From Lentzea kentuckyensis (GTDB lineage: Bacteria > Actinomycetota > Actinomycetes > Mycobacteriales > Pseudonocardiaceae): a stretch of DNA of 64,000 nt. The DNA lies in assembly GCF_002150765.1 (NCBI RefSeq), contig NZ_MUYM01000075.1, forward strand, positions 1 to 64,000. The letters are read 5' to 3'. The notes beneath the pieces are model-generated. The model was not told the DNA's origin and did no database searches. It was given only the letters and a program-made list of their open reading frames with translations. Shown in pieces: positions 24,488-33,140 of the stretch; position 1 is the stretch's first letter; every line of letters starts with the position of its first letter. The translations under genes were made by a program, and so were the position numbers.

Positions 24488-24644
24488 GCGTCTGCAAGTA
24501 CCGCCAACTCAACATCAACAGGCACTTTTCTACTACCAACAGGGCGGTTCTGGACGGAGGACACGGCGAAGGTTCGTCGGGTGACGAACCGGTTGGGTGT
24601 AGTTGAGGGCGATTCGATCAAGAGTTGGTGGTACTTGCAGACGC
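24488..24644. repeat. Small inverted-repeat element (MITE-like) between ABC genes
   Basis: Terminal 23-bp inverted repeats at 24488-24510 and 24622-24644 match at 22 of 23 positions and enclose 111 bp with no gene. The arm core GCGTCTGCAAGTAC is the same as in the inverted repeat between the ACP domains at 13325-13371. The size and terminal repeats resemble a non-autonomous mobile element. No clear target duplication is seen. The rest of the 282-bp gap (24414-24695) holds only the binding protein's ribosome binding site. Confidence 0.75.
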
Positions 24645-24695
24645 GCTCGGCATCAACGAGTCGTGAGGTTTCGGACGAGACTTCTGGTCAGGTGC

Positions 24696-25418
24696 TTAGA
24701 GGACCTTGGACAGGAACGCGCGGGTGCGTTCGTGGATCGGGTGATCGAGCACCTCGCCGGGCGTGCCTTCCTCGACGATCACGCCCTGGTCGATGAACAC
24801 GATCCGGTCGGCCACCTCGCGGGCGAAACCGATCTCGTGCGTGACCACGACCATCGTCGTGCCGGAGCGGGCGAGGTCGCGGAGCACGTCGAGCACTTCG
24901 CCGACCAGTTCCGGATCCAACGCCGACGTCGGTTCGTCGAACAGCACGACTTTCGGTTGCGTGGCGAGGGCTCGCGCGATCGCGACGCGTTGCTGCTGGC
25001 CGCCGGACAACTGGCGCGGGTACGCGTTCTCCTTGTCCGCGAGGCCCACGCGGTCCAGGAACCGTCGCGCGTCGGCCAGCTCGGCCACCTCCGCCACGTT
25101 CTCCAGCGCGGTGAGGTGCGGGAACAGGTTGAAGTTCTGGAAGACGAACCCGATGTTCCTGCGCTGCTTGAGCACCTCGCGTTCCTTGAGCTCGTACAGC
25201 TTGTCGCCGCGCCTGCGGTAGCCGATCAGCTCACCGTCGACGGCGATGAACCCGCTGTCGACCTTCTCCAGGTGGTTGATCGTGCGCAGCAACGTCGACT
25301 TCCCCGACCCGGACGGACCGAGCACCACCACGACCTCGCCGGCCTCGACCTCCAGCGACACCCCGCGCAACACTTCCAGTGAGCCGAAGCTCTTGTGCAC
25401 GCCCAGAACCTCGATCAT
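24696..25418 (-). CDS. ABC transporter ATP-binding protein (amino acid type)
   Basis: A 240-residue ATPase with Walker A GPSGSGKST, Q-loop, signature LSGGQQQR, Walker B VVLFDEPTSALDP and H-loop VVTHE. It is closest in pattern to the polar amino acid/cystine importer subfamily (GlnQ/TcyN-like). It powers uptake through the permease whose gene overlaps it by 4 bp. The ATG at 25418 is supported by that overlap. Confidence 0.95.
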   Translation of the reverse strand: MIEVLGVHKSFGSLEVLRGVSLEVEAGEVVVVLGPSGSGKSTLLRTINHLEKVDSGFIAVDGELIGYRRRGDKLYELKEREVLKQRRNIGFVFQNFNLFPHLTALENVAEVAELADARRFLDRVGLADKENAYPRQLSGGQQQRVAIARALATQPKVVLFDEPTSALDPELVGEVLDVLRDLARSGTTMVVVTHEIGFAREVADRIVFIDQGVIVEEGTPGEVLDHPIHERTRAFLSKVL

Positions 25419-26296
25419 CGGCGGTCTCCTCGCGCGAAGTACCGCTCGACGTAGTGCTGACCGACCGAGAGCAGGGTGGTCAGGATGATGTACCAGACGG
25501 TCGCGACCATGAGCAGCGCGACGACCCGCGCGTTGCGGCCGTAGATCACCTGCACCTGGTAGAACAGCTCGCCGATCGCCATCACCGACACCACCGAGGT
25601 GCCCTTGAACAGGCTGATCACCTCGTTCGCGGCGTTCGGCAGGATCGCGCGCATCGCCTGGGGCAACACGATCCTGCGGAACTGCCTGCCCTTCGGGATG
25701 CCCAGCGCGGCGGCGGCTTCGAGCTGGCCGGGGTCGACGGAGATGACGCCGGACCGCACGATCTCGGCGGCGTAGGCGGCCTGGTGCAGCGCGAGACCCA
25801 GCACGGCGGCGCCCATCGGGCTGATCAGCTGCACGGTCTCGAAGCTCACGAACTCCGGCCCGAACGGCACGCCGAGCGAAAGCCGCTGGTAGAGGTAGGA
25901 GATGTTGAACCAGAACAGCAGTTGCACGATCAGCGGGATCGACCGGAACGCCCAGATGTAGGTCCAGCCGACCGCCTGCAGGAACGGGCTGCGCGACATC
26001 CGCAGCACCGCGACCACGATGCCGAGCGCGAACCCCAGGACCGTGCCGAGCACGGTCAGCACGATCGTGGTGCCGACGGCCGTCAGGATCGACTGGGCGG
26101 TGAAGTAGCGGGCGAACGTCGGCCAGTCCCAGCCCGGATTGGTGACCAGGCCGTGCACGAACTGGGCGGCGAGCACCAGCACCGCGACGACCCCGACCCA
26201 CCGCCACGGGTGGCGGGCCGCGACCACGGGCAATGAGGCGAGAGCCTCGGATCTGTCCTTTGAGGACACGACGGTGAGCGTGCCGGAAGAGGGCAT
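25415..26296 (-). CDS. ABC transporter permease (amino acid type)
   Basis: A 293-residue inner-membrane permease with about five to six membrane segments and the ATPase-contact EAA loop EAAAALGIPKGRQFRRIVLPQA near residue 210. The N-terminal 30 residues are a polar extension before the first membrane helix. It is the first gene after a conserved actinobacterial leader peptide (26345-26422) and overlaps the ATPase gene. The transport direction is import; the substrate is inferred to be a sulfur-containing amino acid or sulfonate. Confidence 0.93.
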   Translation of the reverse strand: MPSSGTLTVVSSKDRSEALASLPVVAARHPWRWVGVVAVLVLAAQFVHGLVTNPGWDWPTFARYFTAQSILTAVGTTIVLTVLGTVLGFALGIVVAVLRMSRSPFLQAVGWTYIWAFRSIPLIVQLLFWFNISYLYQRLSLGVPFGPEFVSFETVQLISPMGAAVLGLALHQAAYAAEIVRSGVISVDPGQLEAAAALGIPKGRQFRRIVLPQAMRAILPNAANEVISLFKGTSVVSVMAIGELFYQVQVIYGRNARVVALLMVATVWYIILTTLLSVGQHYVERYFARGDRR

Positions 26297-26344
26297 GGCG
26301 AGTCCTTGGGAGGCCAGGCGGGAAGGAGGGGCTCTGCGGAGAGG

Positions 26345-26422
26345 TCAGCCCGTACAGGCGGCGCTGAACACGCGGCCGTGGTCGATGTGCCTGCGGGAGG
26401 ACAGGAACAGAGCGAAGACCAT
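26345..26422 (-). CDS. Actinobacterial leader peptide (sulfur-gene type)
   Basis: A 25-codon frame, beginning MVFALFLSS and then RRHIDHGRVFSAACTG. The R-R-H-I/V-D-x-x-R-V-x-S-A-x-C pattern is the signature of the short 'putative leader peptides' found before sulfur and cysteine metabolism genes in actinomycetes. It lies 48 bp before the permease start, and its stop falls inside a small hairpin (about 26329-26351). The Cys near the end could let ribosome stalling report cysteine supply. A GGAGGG-rich stretch precedes the ATG. Regulation by attenuation is inferred from the family and position. Confidence 0.75.
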   Translation of the reverse strand: MVFALFLSSRRHIDHGRVFSAACTG

Positions 26423-26526
26423 TCCTGCCCTCCCCTCCCTGCGCTCCGATGAGAGCACTGTGCAGAACACGACTCACGTTAAAGAGCACTCCATTGCCTG
26501 AGCAAGGACGTCCACGTGCTGAACAA

Positions 26527-27798
26527 CTATCGGACACCGAGGTGATCCCGCAGGGTCTCGCCGGTGTACTCCGCGCGGAACACCCCGCGTTCCTGCAGCA
26601 ACGGCACGACGGTGTCGGCGAACTCGTCGAGCCCGCCCGGCGTCACGTGCGGCACGAGGATGAACCCGTCCGCCGCGTCCTGCTGCACCAGATCGTTGAT
26701 CTGCGTGGCCACGCTGTCCGCCGACCCGATGAACGTCTGCCGCGCGCTCACGTCGATCACGAGGTCACGGATGGAGAAGTTCTTGGCCGCCGCCTTCTCG
26801 CGCCACTCCTGCACCGTGGCCGCCGGGTCCTTGAACATCCGCACGCTCGCGCGCCCCTTGGCGATGGTGTTCTCGCCGATCAACGGTTCGACATCGGGCA
26901 ACGGCCCGTCCGGGTCGTACGCGCTCAGATCGCGGTTCCACACCTGTTCGAGGAACCGGATCGCGGTGGCGCCGCTGACCTGCTGGCGCCGCACCTCCGC
27001 TCCCTTCTCCTGCGCGTCCGCGTCGGTGTCGCCGAGCACGAACGTGGCGGCGGGCAGCACCACCAGCTGGTCGGGCGTGCGGCCGTACTTGGCCAGCCTG
27101 CCCTTCACGTCGCGGTAGAACTTCTGGCCCGCCTCCAGCGTGCCGTGGCGCGAGAAGATCGCGTCGGCGGTGGCGGCGGCGAACTCCCTGCCCTCCTCGG
27201 AGTCGCCGGCCTGCAGGATCACCGGACGCCCCTGCGGTGACCTCGGGACCCCGAACCTGCCGCTGATGTCGAAGTGCTGGTCCTGGTGCCGGAACTCGCC
27301 GATCCCCGTGTCGAACAGCTTCCACGCCGTGCGCAGGAAGGATTCCGCTCGCGTGTACCGGTCCTCGTTCGCGAGGAACCCGCCGCGGCGGAAGTTCTCA
27401 CCGGTGAACGCGTCCCACGAGGTGACGACGTTCCAGGCGGCACGTCCGGCGGAGAGGTGGTCGAGCGAGGCGAACTGCCTGGCCACCTCGTAGGGTTCGT
27501 TGAAGGTGGAGTTGATCGTGCCGGCCAGCCCGAGCCGTTCGGTGACGGCGGCCAGCGCCGCCAGCACGGTGAACGTGTCCGGCCGGCCCACCACGTCGAG
27601 GTCGTAGATCAGGCCGCCCTGCTCGCGCAGCCGCAGCCCCTCGGCGAGGAAGAAGAAGTCGAACTTCGCGCGTTCCGCCGTCTGTGCCAAGTGGACGAAC
27701 GAGTCGAACTCGATGTGGCTGCCCGCCTGCGGATCGCTCCACACCGTCGTGTTGTTCACACCGGGGAAGTGCGCGGCGAGGTGGATCTGCTTGGTCAT
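26527..27798 (-). CDS. FMN-dependent monooxygenase, NtaA/SnaA/DszA family
   Basis: A 423-residue luciferase-like monooxygenase of the bacterial two-component type. The opening is MTKQIHLAAHFPGVNN, with WSDP, FFLAEGL, the GRPDTFTVLAALAAVTERLGL motif, TINSTFNEPYEVARQFASLDHLS, AAWNVVTSW and the later PQGRPVILQAGDSEEGREFAA. The family oxidises organosulfur compounds, chelators or pristinamycin precursors using reduced FMN from a partner reductase. It is the second gene of a monooxygenase pair lying before the leader-peptide/ABC unit, consistent with cytoplasmic breakdown of an imported organosulfur compound. Confidence 0.9.
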   Translation of the reverse strand: MTKQIHLAAHFPGVNNTTVWSDPQAGSHIEFDSFVHLAQTAERAKFDFFFLAEGLRLREQGGLIYDLDVVGRPDTFTVLAALAAVTERLGLAGTINSTFNEPYEVARQFASLDHLSAGRAAWNVVTSWDAFTGENFRRGGFLANEDRYTRAESFLRTAWKLFDTGIGEFRHQDQHFDISGRFGVPRSPQGRPVILQAGDSEEGREFAAATADAIFSRHGTLEAGQKFYRDVKGRLAKYGRTPDQLVVLPAATFVLGDTDADAQEKGAEVRRQQVSGATAIRFLEQVWNRDLSAYDPDGPLPDVEPLIGENTIAKGRASVRMFKDPAATVQEWREKAAAKNFSIRDLVIDVSARQTFIGSADSVATQINDLVQQDAADGFILVPHVTPGGLDEFADTVVPLLQERGVFRAEYTGETLRDHLGVR

Positions 27799-27809
27799 CT
27801 CGCGCTCCT

Positions 27810-28655
27810 TCAGGCGTACTGGTTGGCGGGCTTGGCAAGGCCGAGGTGGCCACGCAGGGTCGTGTGCTCGTAGGCGGTGCGGAACAGGCCACGCTTTCGC
27901 AGTTCGGGCACCAGGCCCTGGGTGATCTCGCGCAGGTCTTCCGGGTGGAACCGGAACCCGGCGAAGCCTTCCTCCTGCCAGGCGAGCAGCTGGTCCGGGT
28001 CGGCGGTGCCACCCTCGACGTCGCGGAAGACGCGCTCGCCCGGAGCGTCCGCGAACACGATGTCCGCGAAACCTGGCTCTGCAGCGGCGATCAGCGGGTG
28101 GCCCTGCGGCGGGCGTGGCGTGATCGACGGGCCGCGGACGGAGAACCAGCGGCCTTCGAAGTCGATGTAGTGCAGCTTGTCGCGGTCGACGAACCGGCCG
28201 GTGGCGACGTCGCGGATCTCGGCGTCGACCTCCCAGCTGTCCCACAGGCGGCGCAGCACCTCGGCGTAGTCGGCGGCCTCCTCCCACAGGTCGTCCAGGT
28301 TGTCCCGGCGCCCGAAGTGCTTGGCGTGCAACGGATCGTGCGCGGTCGTCAGCTGCACGCCGGCACGCCCCTCGCTGACGTAGTCGAGGGTCGCGATCGC
28401 CTTCGACAGGTGGAACGGCTCGGTGTGCGTGACGACGGCTGTCGGTACCAGGCCGATCCTGGTGGTGAGCGGCGCGACGCGGGCCGCGGTCAGCACCGCG
28501 TCGAGGCCGGGTTCGCCGCCCAGCGAGTCGTCGAACGTGACGAAGTCGAGCGTCGCCTCCTCGGCCTCGCGCACGAGCCCTGCCCAGTGCTTCGCGGTGA
28601 ACGCCTCGTCGCCGGTCGCGCGCAGTGCGACGGCCAGGTGCAGTGGTGACCCCAC
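27810..28655 (-). CDS. Luciferase-like FMN-dependent monooxygenase
   Basis: A 281-residue LLM-class oxidoreductase, unusually short, with DFVTFDDSLGG, VAPLTTRIGLVPTAVVTHTEPFHLSKAIATLDYVSEGRAGVQLTT and a C-terminal PDQLLAWQEEGFAGF. The GTG at 28655 is chosen because AGGAGAGGGGG directly precedes it; a longer frame from 28721 is less likely. It is transcribed with the NtaA-type gene 11 bp downstream. The two together resemble sulfur-scavenging monooxygenase pairs. It is divergent from the MerR gene across a 145-bp promoter region. Confidence 0.88.
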   Translation of the reverse strand: MGSPLHLAVALRATGDEAFTAKHWAGLVREAEEATLDFVTFDDSLGGEPGLDAVLTAARVAPLTTRIGLVPTAVVTHTEPFHLSKAIATLDYVSEGRAGVQLTTAHDPLHAKHFGRRDNLDDLWEEAADYAEVLRRLWDSWEVDAEIRDVATGRFVDRDKLHYIDFEGRWFSVRGPSITPRPPQGHPLIAAAEPGFADIVFADAPGERVFRDVEGGTADPDQLLAWQEEGFAGFRFHPEDLREITQGLVPELRKRGLFRTAYEHTTLRGHLGLAKPANQYA

Positions 28656-28764
28656 CGGTCCCCCTCTCCTCGGGTCCTTGCATTCTGTGCGGGTCGCGGG
28701 GGTGGGCGCGGGAGCGGTCACTGGGTGGGAAAGAGGGCAGGGACGGGAATATTTCGCGAGCTTG

Positions 28765-28784
28765 CCTTGACGTGCGCGTCAAGG
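28765..28784 (+). promoter_or_regulatory. MerR-type operator between monooxygenase and MerR genes
   Basis: CCTTGACG-TGCG-CGTCAAGG is a perfect 8-bp inverted repeat with a 4-bp centre. It contains a TTGAC -35-like element, and a TAGCGT -10-like element follows at 28787. MerR proteins bind such palindromes between the -35 and -10 elements. It lies 17 bp before the MerR gene ATG, so autoregulation is likely. Confidence 0.6.
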
Positions 28785-28800
28785 TTTAGCGTTCGTGGCA

Positions 28801-29186
28801 TGAGGATCGGCGAACTGGCCAAGCGAGCCGGCACCACCACACGTGCGTTGCGCTTCTACGAGTCCCAGGGACTGCTCCAAGCACACCGCACGTCCAACGG
28901 CTACCGCGAGTACGACGACCACGACCTGCGGCTGGTCCGGGAGATCCAGTCGCTGCAGGCGGTCGGCCTGTCACTCGAGGACACCCGGCCGTTCGTGGCG
29001 TGCCTGCGCGCGGGACACGAGTCCGGTGACTCGTGCCCGGACTCGCGGGAGGTCTACCAGCGCAAGCTCGCGGAGGTGGACGAATGTCTGGAGCGGCTCC
29101 AGGTGGTCCGGGAGTTCCTGCTGGCCAGGCTCGCCTTCCAGGATCCCTGTCTCGTGACCGAACCCAAGGAGTTCCAGTGCAGCTGA
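28801..29186 (+). CDS. MerR-family transcriptional regulator with C-terminal cysteines
   Basis: A 128-residue regulator. The N-terminal MerR helix-turn-helix is MRIGELAKRAGTTTRALRFYESQGLL and the coiled-coil dimer helix is at about 80-115. Between them, ACLRAGHESGDSCPDS offers two cysteines that could bind a metal or sense redox state. It is divergently transcribed from the monooxygenase genes and followed with a 10-bp overlap by a thioredoxin gene. Both facts fit a thiol- or metal-stress regulator. The palindrome at 28765-28784 is its probable site. Confidence 0.9.
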
Positions 29187-29485
29187 CCGACGCCACCTTC
29201 GCGGAGAGCACGAGGACCGGCACCGTGCTCGTCGAGTTCTGGGCGCAGTGGTGCGGGCCGTGCCACATGCTCTCGCCCGTGCTCGACGAGATCGACCGCG
29301 AGCGCGACGACCTGACCGTGCTCAAGATCAACGCCGACGAGAACACCGCCACCGCACGCGACTACCAGGTCATGTCGCTGCCCACGATGTTGCTGTTCCG
29401 CGACGGCGTGCCGATCCGGCAGATGGTGGGAGCGCGCCCGAAGTCGCGTTTGCTGGCTGAATTGGATGACGCGCTGAGCGCGTGA
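29177..29485 (+). CDS. Thioredoxin
   Basis: A 102-residue thioredoxin with the redox active site WCGPC, the cis-proline in SLPTMLLF, and normal length. The GTG at 29177 overlaps the MerR stop, with AAGGAG at 29166-29171 at the right spacing. As the partner of a cysteine-bearing MerR regulator it probably forms a small redox-response unit that reduces protein disulfides in the cytoplasm. It is one of several thioredoxins expected per genome; the specific role is unknown. Confidence 0.93.
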   Translation: MQLTDATFAESTRTGTVLVEFWAQWCGPCHMLSPVLDEIDRERDDLTVLKINADENTATARDYQVMSLPTMLLFRDGVPIRQMVGARPKSRLLAELDDALSA

Positions 29486-29503
29486 GCCGCTTATCTTGGG
29501 CGC

Positions 29504-31087
29504 ATGCTCGGTCTTGAACTCGTAGTGGTGCTGGGCGTGTGCATCCTGGCGAGCAGTGTCGTGTCCGGACGGTTGCGCCTCGCCGCCCCGGTGCTGCTCG
29601 TCCTCTGCGGCGCGGTGCTCGGTTTCGTGCCGGCCCTGGAGTCGGTCAGCCTGCCGCCGGAGGCGATGCTGCTGATCTTCCTGCCCGCGTTGCTGTACTG
29701 GGAGAGCCTCAACACCTCGTTGCGGGAGATCCGCAGCAACCTGCGCCCGATCGTGCTGCTCAGCACGTTGCTCGTGCTCGCCACCGCCGCCGCGGTGGCC
29801 GCTGTCGCCCACGCGCTGGGCCTCGACTGGGGCCCGGCGTGGGTGCTCGGCGCGGCCCTCGCGCCCACCGATGCGACCGCCGTGTCCGCGATCGCCAGGG
29901 GCATGCCGCGCCGGACCACGACCATCCTGCGCGCGGAGTCGCTGATCAACGACGGCACGGCGCTGGTGATCTACGCCATCGCCATCGCCATCACGACCGG
30001 CGAGCAGCAGTTCAGCACCGGGCGGGTCGGCCTGCAGCTGCTGTTGTCCTATGCGGGCGGCGCGGTCGCCGGGCTGGCGATCGCCTGGCTCGCCGTGCAG
30101 GTGCGCAAACGGCTCGACAACCCGATCCACGAGACGGTCGTCAGCATCCTCACGCCGTTCGCCGCGTTCCTGCTCGCCGAGACCGTGCACGGTTCGGGCG
30201 TGATCGCCGTCGTGACGTGCGGGCTCGCACTGGCCCGCGTCGGCCCGCGCATCGTGCCCGCCGACACCCGCCAGGTCAGCTCCGCGTTCTGGGGCATCGC
30301 GACGTTCGTGCTCAACGGCGCCCTGTTCGTCCTGATCGGACTCCAGGCGAACAGCGCCATCCGGTCGTTGGACGGATCCGAGATCCTCGCGGCGTTCGGC
30401 GGGATCGGCCTGGTCGCGTTGACCGTGGCCGGAACCCGGCTGCTGTGGGGCTACACGACCCCGTACATCATCCGCGCGATCGATCGCCGTCCCCAGCAAC
30501 GACTTCGGCGCATGGGCGCCCGGCAGCGGCTGGTGTCGTCGGCAGCCGGGTTCCGCGGCGCCGTGTCACTGGCGGCCGCGCTGGCGGTGCCCGAGACCGT
30601 GGTCGGCGGCGGGCCTTTCCCGTTCCGCGAGGAGATCATCCTGATCACGTCCGGCGTGGTGGTGCTGACGCTGGTCGTGCAGTCGCTGATGCTGCCGTCG
30701 ATCATCCGGTTCTCGCGCCTGCCAGAGGACACGGCGCTGGACGAGGAACTCCGGCTGGCGCAGGCGACGGCGTCCGAGGAGGCCTACGAGGCGCTGCCGG
30801 GTCTGGCCGACAAGGTGGGCGTCAGCGACGTCGTCTACAAGCGGGTGCTCGCCGAGTACGAACACCACCTGGAGGTCCGGCGCGCCAAGGAGGCCGGCGA
30901 CGAGGAGGTCGCGCAGTCCGAGGTCGAGTACACGGCGTTGCGGCTGGAGCTGATCGGGCACAAGCGGGCGACGGTGGTGCGGCTGCGTGACGAGGCGGCC
31001 ATCGACGACATCGTCCTGCGGACCATCCAGCGGCGGCTGGACCTCGAGGAGGTACGGCTGGCGCGGCGGGAGATCGAGGAGGACTGA
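29504..31087 (+). CDS. Na+/H+ antiporter (CPA1/NhaP type)
   Basis: A 527-residue membrane protein with about twelve hydrophobic segments. It carries CPA1 hallmarks: LAPTDATAVSAIARG and RAESLINDGTALVIY (the conserved ND ion-binding pair), followed by a charged cytoplasmic tail of about 120 residues rich in Arg and Glu. It exchanges protons for sodium (or potassium) across the cytoplasmic membrane for pH and salt balance. The ATG follows the thioredoxin stop by 18 bp, so it may be in the same transcript, but its job looks unrelated. Confidence 0.93.
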   Translation: MLGLELVVVLGVCILASSVVSGRLRLAAPVLLVLCGAVLGFVPALESVSLPPEAMLLIFLPALLYWESLNTSLREIRSNLRPIVLLSTLLVLATAAAVAAVAHALGLDWGPAWVLGAALAPTDATAVSAIARGMPRRTTTILRAESLINDGTALVIYAIAIAITTGEQQFSTGRVGLQLLLSYAGGAVAGLAIAWLAVQVRKRLDNPIHETVVSILTPFAAFLLAETVHGSGVIAVVTCGLALARVGPRIVPADTRQVSSAFWGIATFVLNGALFVLIGLQANSAIRSLDGSEILAAFGGIGLVALTVAGTRLLWGYTTPYIIRAIDRRPQQRLRRMGARQRLVSSAAGFRGAVSLAAALAVPETVVGGGPFPFREEIILITSGVVVLTLVVQSLMLPSIIRFSRLPEDTALDEELRLAQATASEEAYEALPGLADKVGVSDVVYKRVLAEYEHHLEVRRAKEAGDEEVAQSEVEYTALRLELIGHKRATVVRLRDEAAIDDIVLRTIQRRLDLEEVRLARREIEED

Positions 31088-31705
31088 GCGTCTCGAACTG
31101 ATCGTCTCGACCGGCGTCCGCCGCAGACGCTGAGACATCGATCAGCGCGCCTCAGACATGGCCCGCCTCGCGGATGGCGGCTTCACTTGGAACATGCCTC
31201 GACACCCGATCGGGGTACGAGGTTGTTGCCGCAGGGGGACGCGGTGAGGCCGGAAAGCCGAGCAGTCACCGCATCAGCACCAATATCGACGAACGACTAC
31301 CAGGGGGCTCATCCACAACGCGGCGATCAATTCGCCCGAATTCACGTGACGCCGGTCGACGGCATTTGCCGATCGCATTTCCGGGCATTTCCGCGTCACC
31401 GGTAAATCAACTCCGCACCAGGTCGTGAACAACATCGACGCCATGCCACATCTACGGCATGACGTCTATTTACGCTGCTCAACCACCTGCGTGCACGTTT
31501 CGTGCGTTGCCGGACAGGGCCGTCCGGCAACGCGGGAACCAGACATTCATGCAGTTCGATATGCTTCAGGTCAACCCTGCCGCACACACTCCGTGTCCGT
31601 CCGGCTACGCAGCTATCACTATGGCATATCACCGGCGGCACGTCCAGGGACGACCAGTGCATTTCCACTGTTCCAGTGAAACGCCGTCGAGATGAGGACG
31701 AAGCA
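31088..31705. other. 618-bp non-coding region before the amine oxidase gene
   Basis: No frame here has convincing coding properties. The region is less GC-rich than its surroundings and contains a perfect 12-bp hairpin (31504-31533), a weaker repeat CATGCC/GGCATG near 31442, and the ribosome binding site GAGG at 31694-31697 of the oxidase gene. It marks the boundary between the sulfur/antiporter block and the PKS cluster. Confidence 0.5.
31504..31533. promoter_or_regulatory. Perfect 12-bp hairpin in the region before the amine oxidase
   Basis: GCGTTGCCGGAC (31504-31515) pairs exactly with GTCCGGCAACGC (31522-31533) around AGGGCC. It lies 172 bp before the oxidase GTG. It could be a transcript hairpin, a terminator or a dimer operator; the sequence does not decide. 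Confidence 0.4.
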
Positions 31706-33130
31706 GTGAGTGAAAACATGGGGGCTGGGCACACCGATCGCGCGTTGTCCCGGAGGTGGTTGCTGAAGGCGGGTGGTCTCGCTGCCGCCGCCACCGCCGT
31801 CGGCACGGGTACCGCGGCCGCGCAGCCGTCCTCCAAGCCCACGCAGTACGACGCCATCGTCGTGGGTGCCGGGTTCGCCGGAGCGGTCGCGGCACGGCAG
31901 CTGCGCGCCGCGGGTCTGAGCACCCTGGTGCTGGAGGCGCGCAACCGCATCGGCGGCCGGACCTGGACCGACACGTTCGCGGGCCAGCGGATCGAGCTGG
32001 GCGGGCAGTACGTCTCCAGCGCGCAGCAGCTCGTCACCGCGGAGTTGCAGCGCTACCGGATCGCCACCTCGACCGGCCTCGCGGCGACGCAGGCGATCAT
32101 GCCCGCGCCCGGCGGCTTCTCGACGTTCACGATCGAGGAGATGGCCACGCGGCAGGGTGCGTTGCTGGAACGGATGTTCGCGGGAACGCGTGACTACTTC
32201 CCGGCGCCGCACGACCCGATGCTGCGCCGCAGCATGGTGGCGCAGATCGACGGGTACTCGCTCAAGGACCGGCTCGACCAGCTGGGCTTCACCCCGGAGG
32301 AACGCAGCTGGCTCAGCGGCACGACGGCCGGGCAGTCGGGCGGTTCCAGCTCCTACGGCGGCATGACCTCGCTGATGCAGTGGTGGGCGCTGGCCGGGTA
32401 CAGCGCCGCCTCCTGGTACCAGGCGCAGGGCGCGATGGTCTCGACCGGCATGTCGAGCCTGGTCGGCGCCATCCTCAACGAGGCCAACGCCGAGGTGCGG
32501 CTGAACACGCCGGTCGCCGCGATCAGCGAGAGCGGCGGCCAGGTCACCGTCACCACCCGCGCGGGCACCCGCATCACCGCCAAGACCGTCGTGGTGGCGG
32601 TGCCGGTGAACCTGTGGAGCACCATCTCGTTCTCCCCCGGCCTGCCCTCGGTGCAGTCCGTCGCCGCCGGACAGGGCGTGGGCGTGCGCAACTGCCGGAA
32701 GCTGTGGCTGCACGTGCGGGGCCTGTCCGAACCAGTGCTCGTCAACGGTGCCGAGGGTGACACCTTCATGGCCGTGGTGTCGCACAGCACCGCCGCCGAC
32801 GGCGGGCAGCTCATGTTCGCGATCAACAACCTGCCCGCGCTCGACGTCACCAGCCACTCGGCCGTGAACGCCGCGCTGCAGCGGGTGCTGCCGGGGACGA
32901 CGCTGGTCGGCTTCCGGGCGCAGGACTGGGGTGCCGACACGTACTCGCGCGGCGGCTGGGCGCTGCGCAAGCCCGGTCAGATGACCGCGCAGCTCTACTC
33001 GATCCAGCAACCGCACGGCCGCCTCGCGTTCGCCACCAGTGACATCGCCAGCGGCTGGGCCGGCTTCGTGGAGGGTGCGCTGGAGTCCGGGTTCAGGGCG
33101 GCGACGCAGGCGATCGCCCTCGCCCGCTGA
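31706..33130 (+). CDS. Tat-exported FAD-dependent amine oxidase
   Basis: A 474-residue flavoprotein. The N-terminus has a twin-arginine signal, LSRRWLLKAGG, followed by an Ala-rich hydrophobic stretch, so it is folded with FAD and exported. The dinucleotide fold VVGAGFAGAVAARQL leads to LEARNRIGGRTW, the flavin amine oxidase signature. The C-terminus keeps the FAD-binding RGGWALRKPGQ and SGWAGFVEGALESG. It oxidises an amine to an imine/aldehyde with release of peroxide. The GTG at 31706 has GAGG eight bases upstream. It faces the PKS cluster across a strong terminator, so a role in tailoring the polyketide is possible, but export argues for an outside substrate. Confidence 0.9.
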   Translation: MSENMGAGHTDRALSRRWLLKAGGLAAAATAVGTGTAAAQPSSKPTQYDAIVVGAGFAGAVAARQLRAAGLSTLVLEARNRIGGRTWTDTFAGQRIELGGQYVSSAQQLVTAELQRYRIATSTGLAATQAIMPAPGGFSTFTIEEMATRQGALLERMFAGTRDYFPAPHDPMLRRSMVAQIDGYSLKDRLDQLGFTPEERSWLSGTTAGQSGGSSSYGGMTSLMQWWALAGYSAASWYQAQGAMVSTGMSSLVGAILNEANAEVRLNTPVAAISESGGQVTVTTRAGTRITAKTVVVAVPVNLWSTISFSPGLPSVQSVAAGQGVGVRNCRKLWLHVRGLSEPVLVNGAEGDTFMAVVSHSTAADGGQLMFAINNLPALDVTSHSAVNAALQRVLPGTTLVGFRAQDWGADTYSRGGWALRKPGQMTAQLYSIQQPHGRLAFATSDIASGWAGFVEGALESGFRAATQAIALAR

Positions 33131-33140
33131 TCGCGTGGGT

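Noticed and set aside
31087..31131. AGCGTCT/AGACGCT pairing after the antiporter stop as a terminator
   Set aside because: Only 7 bp of stem with a 31-nt loop and no U-tract; too weak to call.
31174..31679. Short + strand frames upstream of the amine oxidase
   Set aside because: No ribosome binding site, no codon bias and no recognisable sequence; treated as part of the non-coding boundary region.
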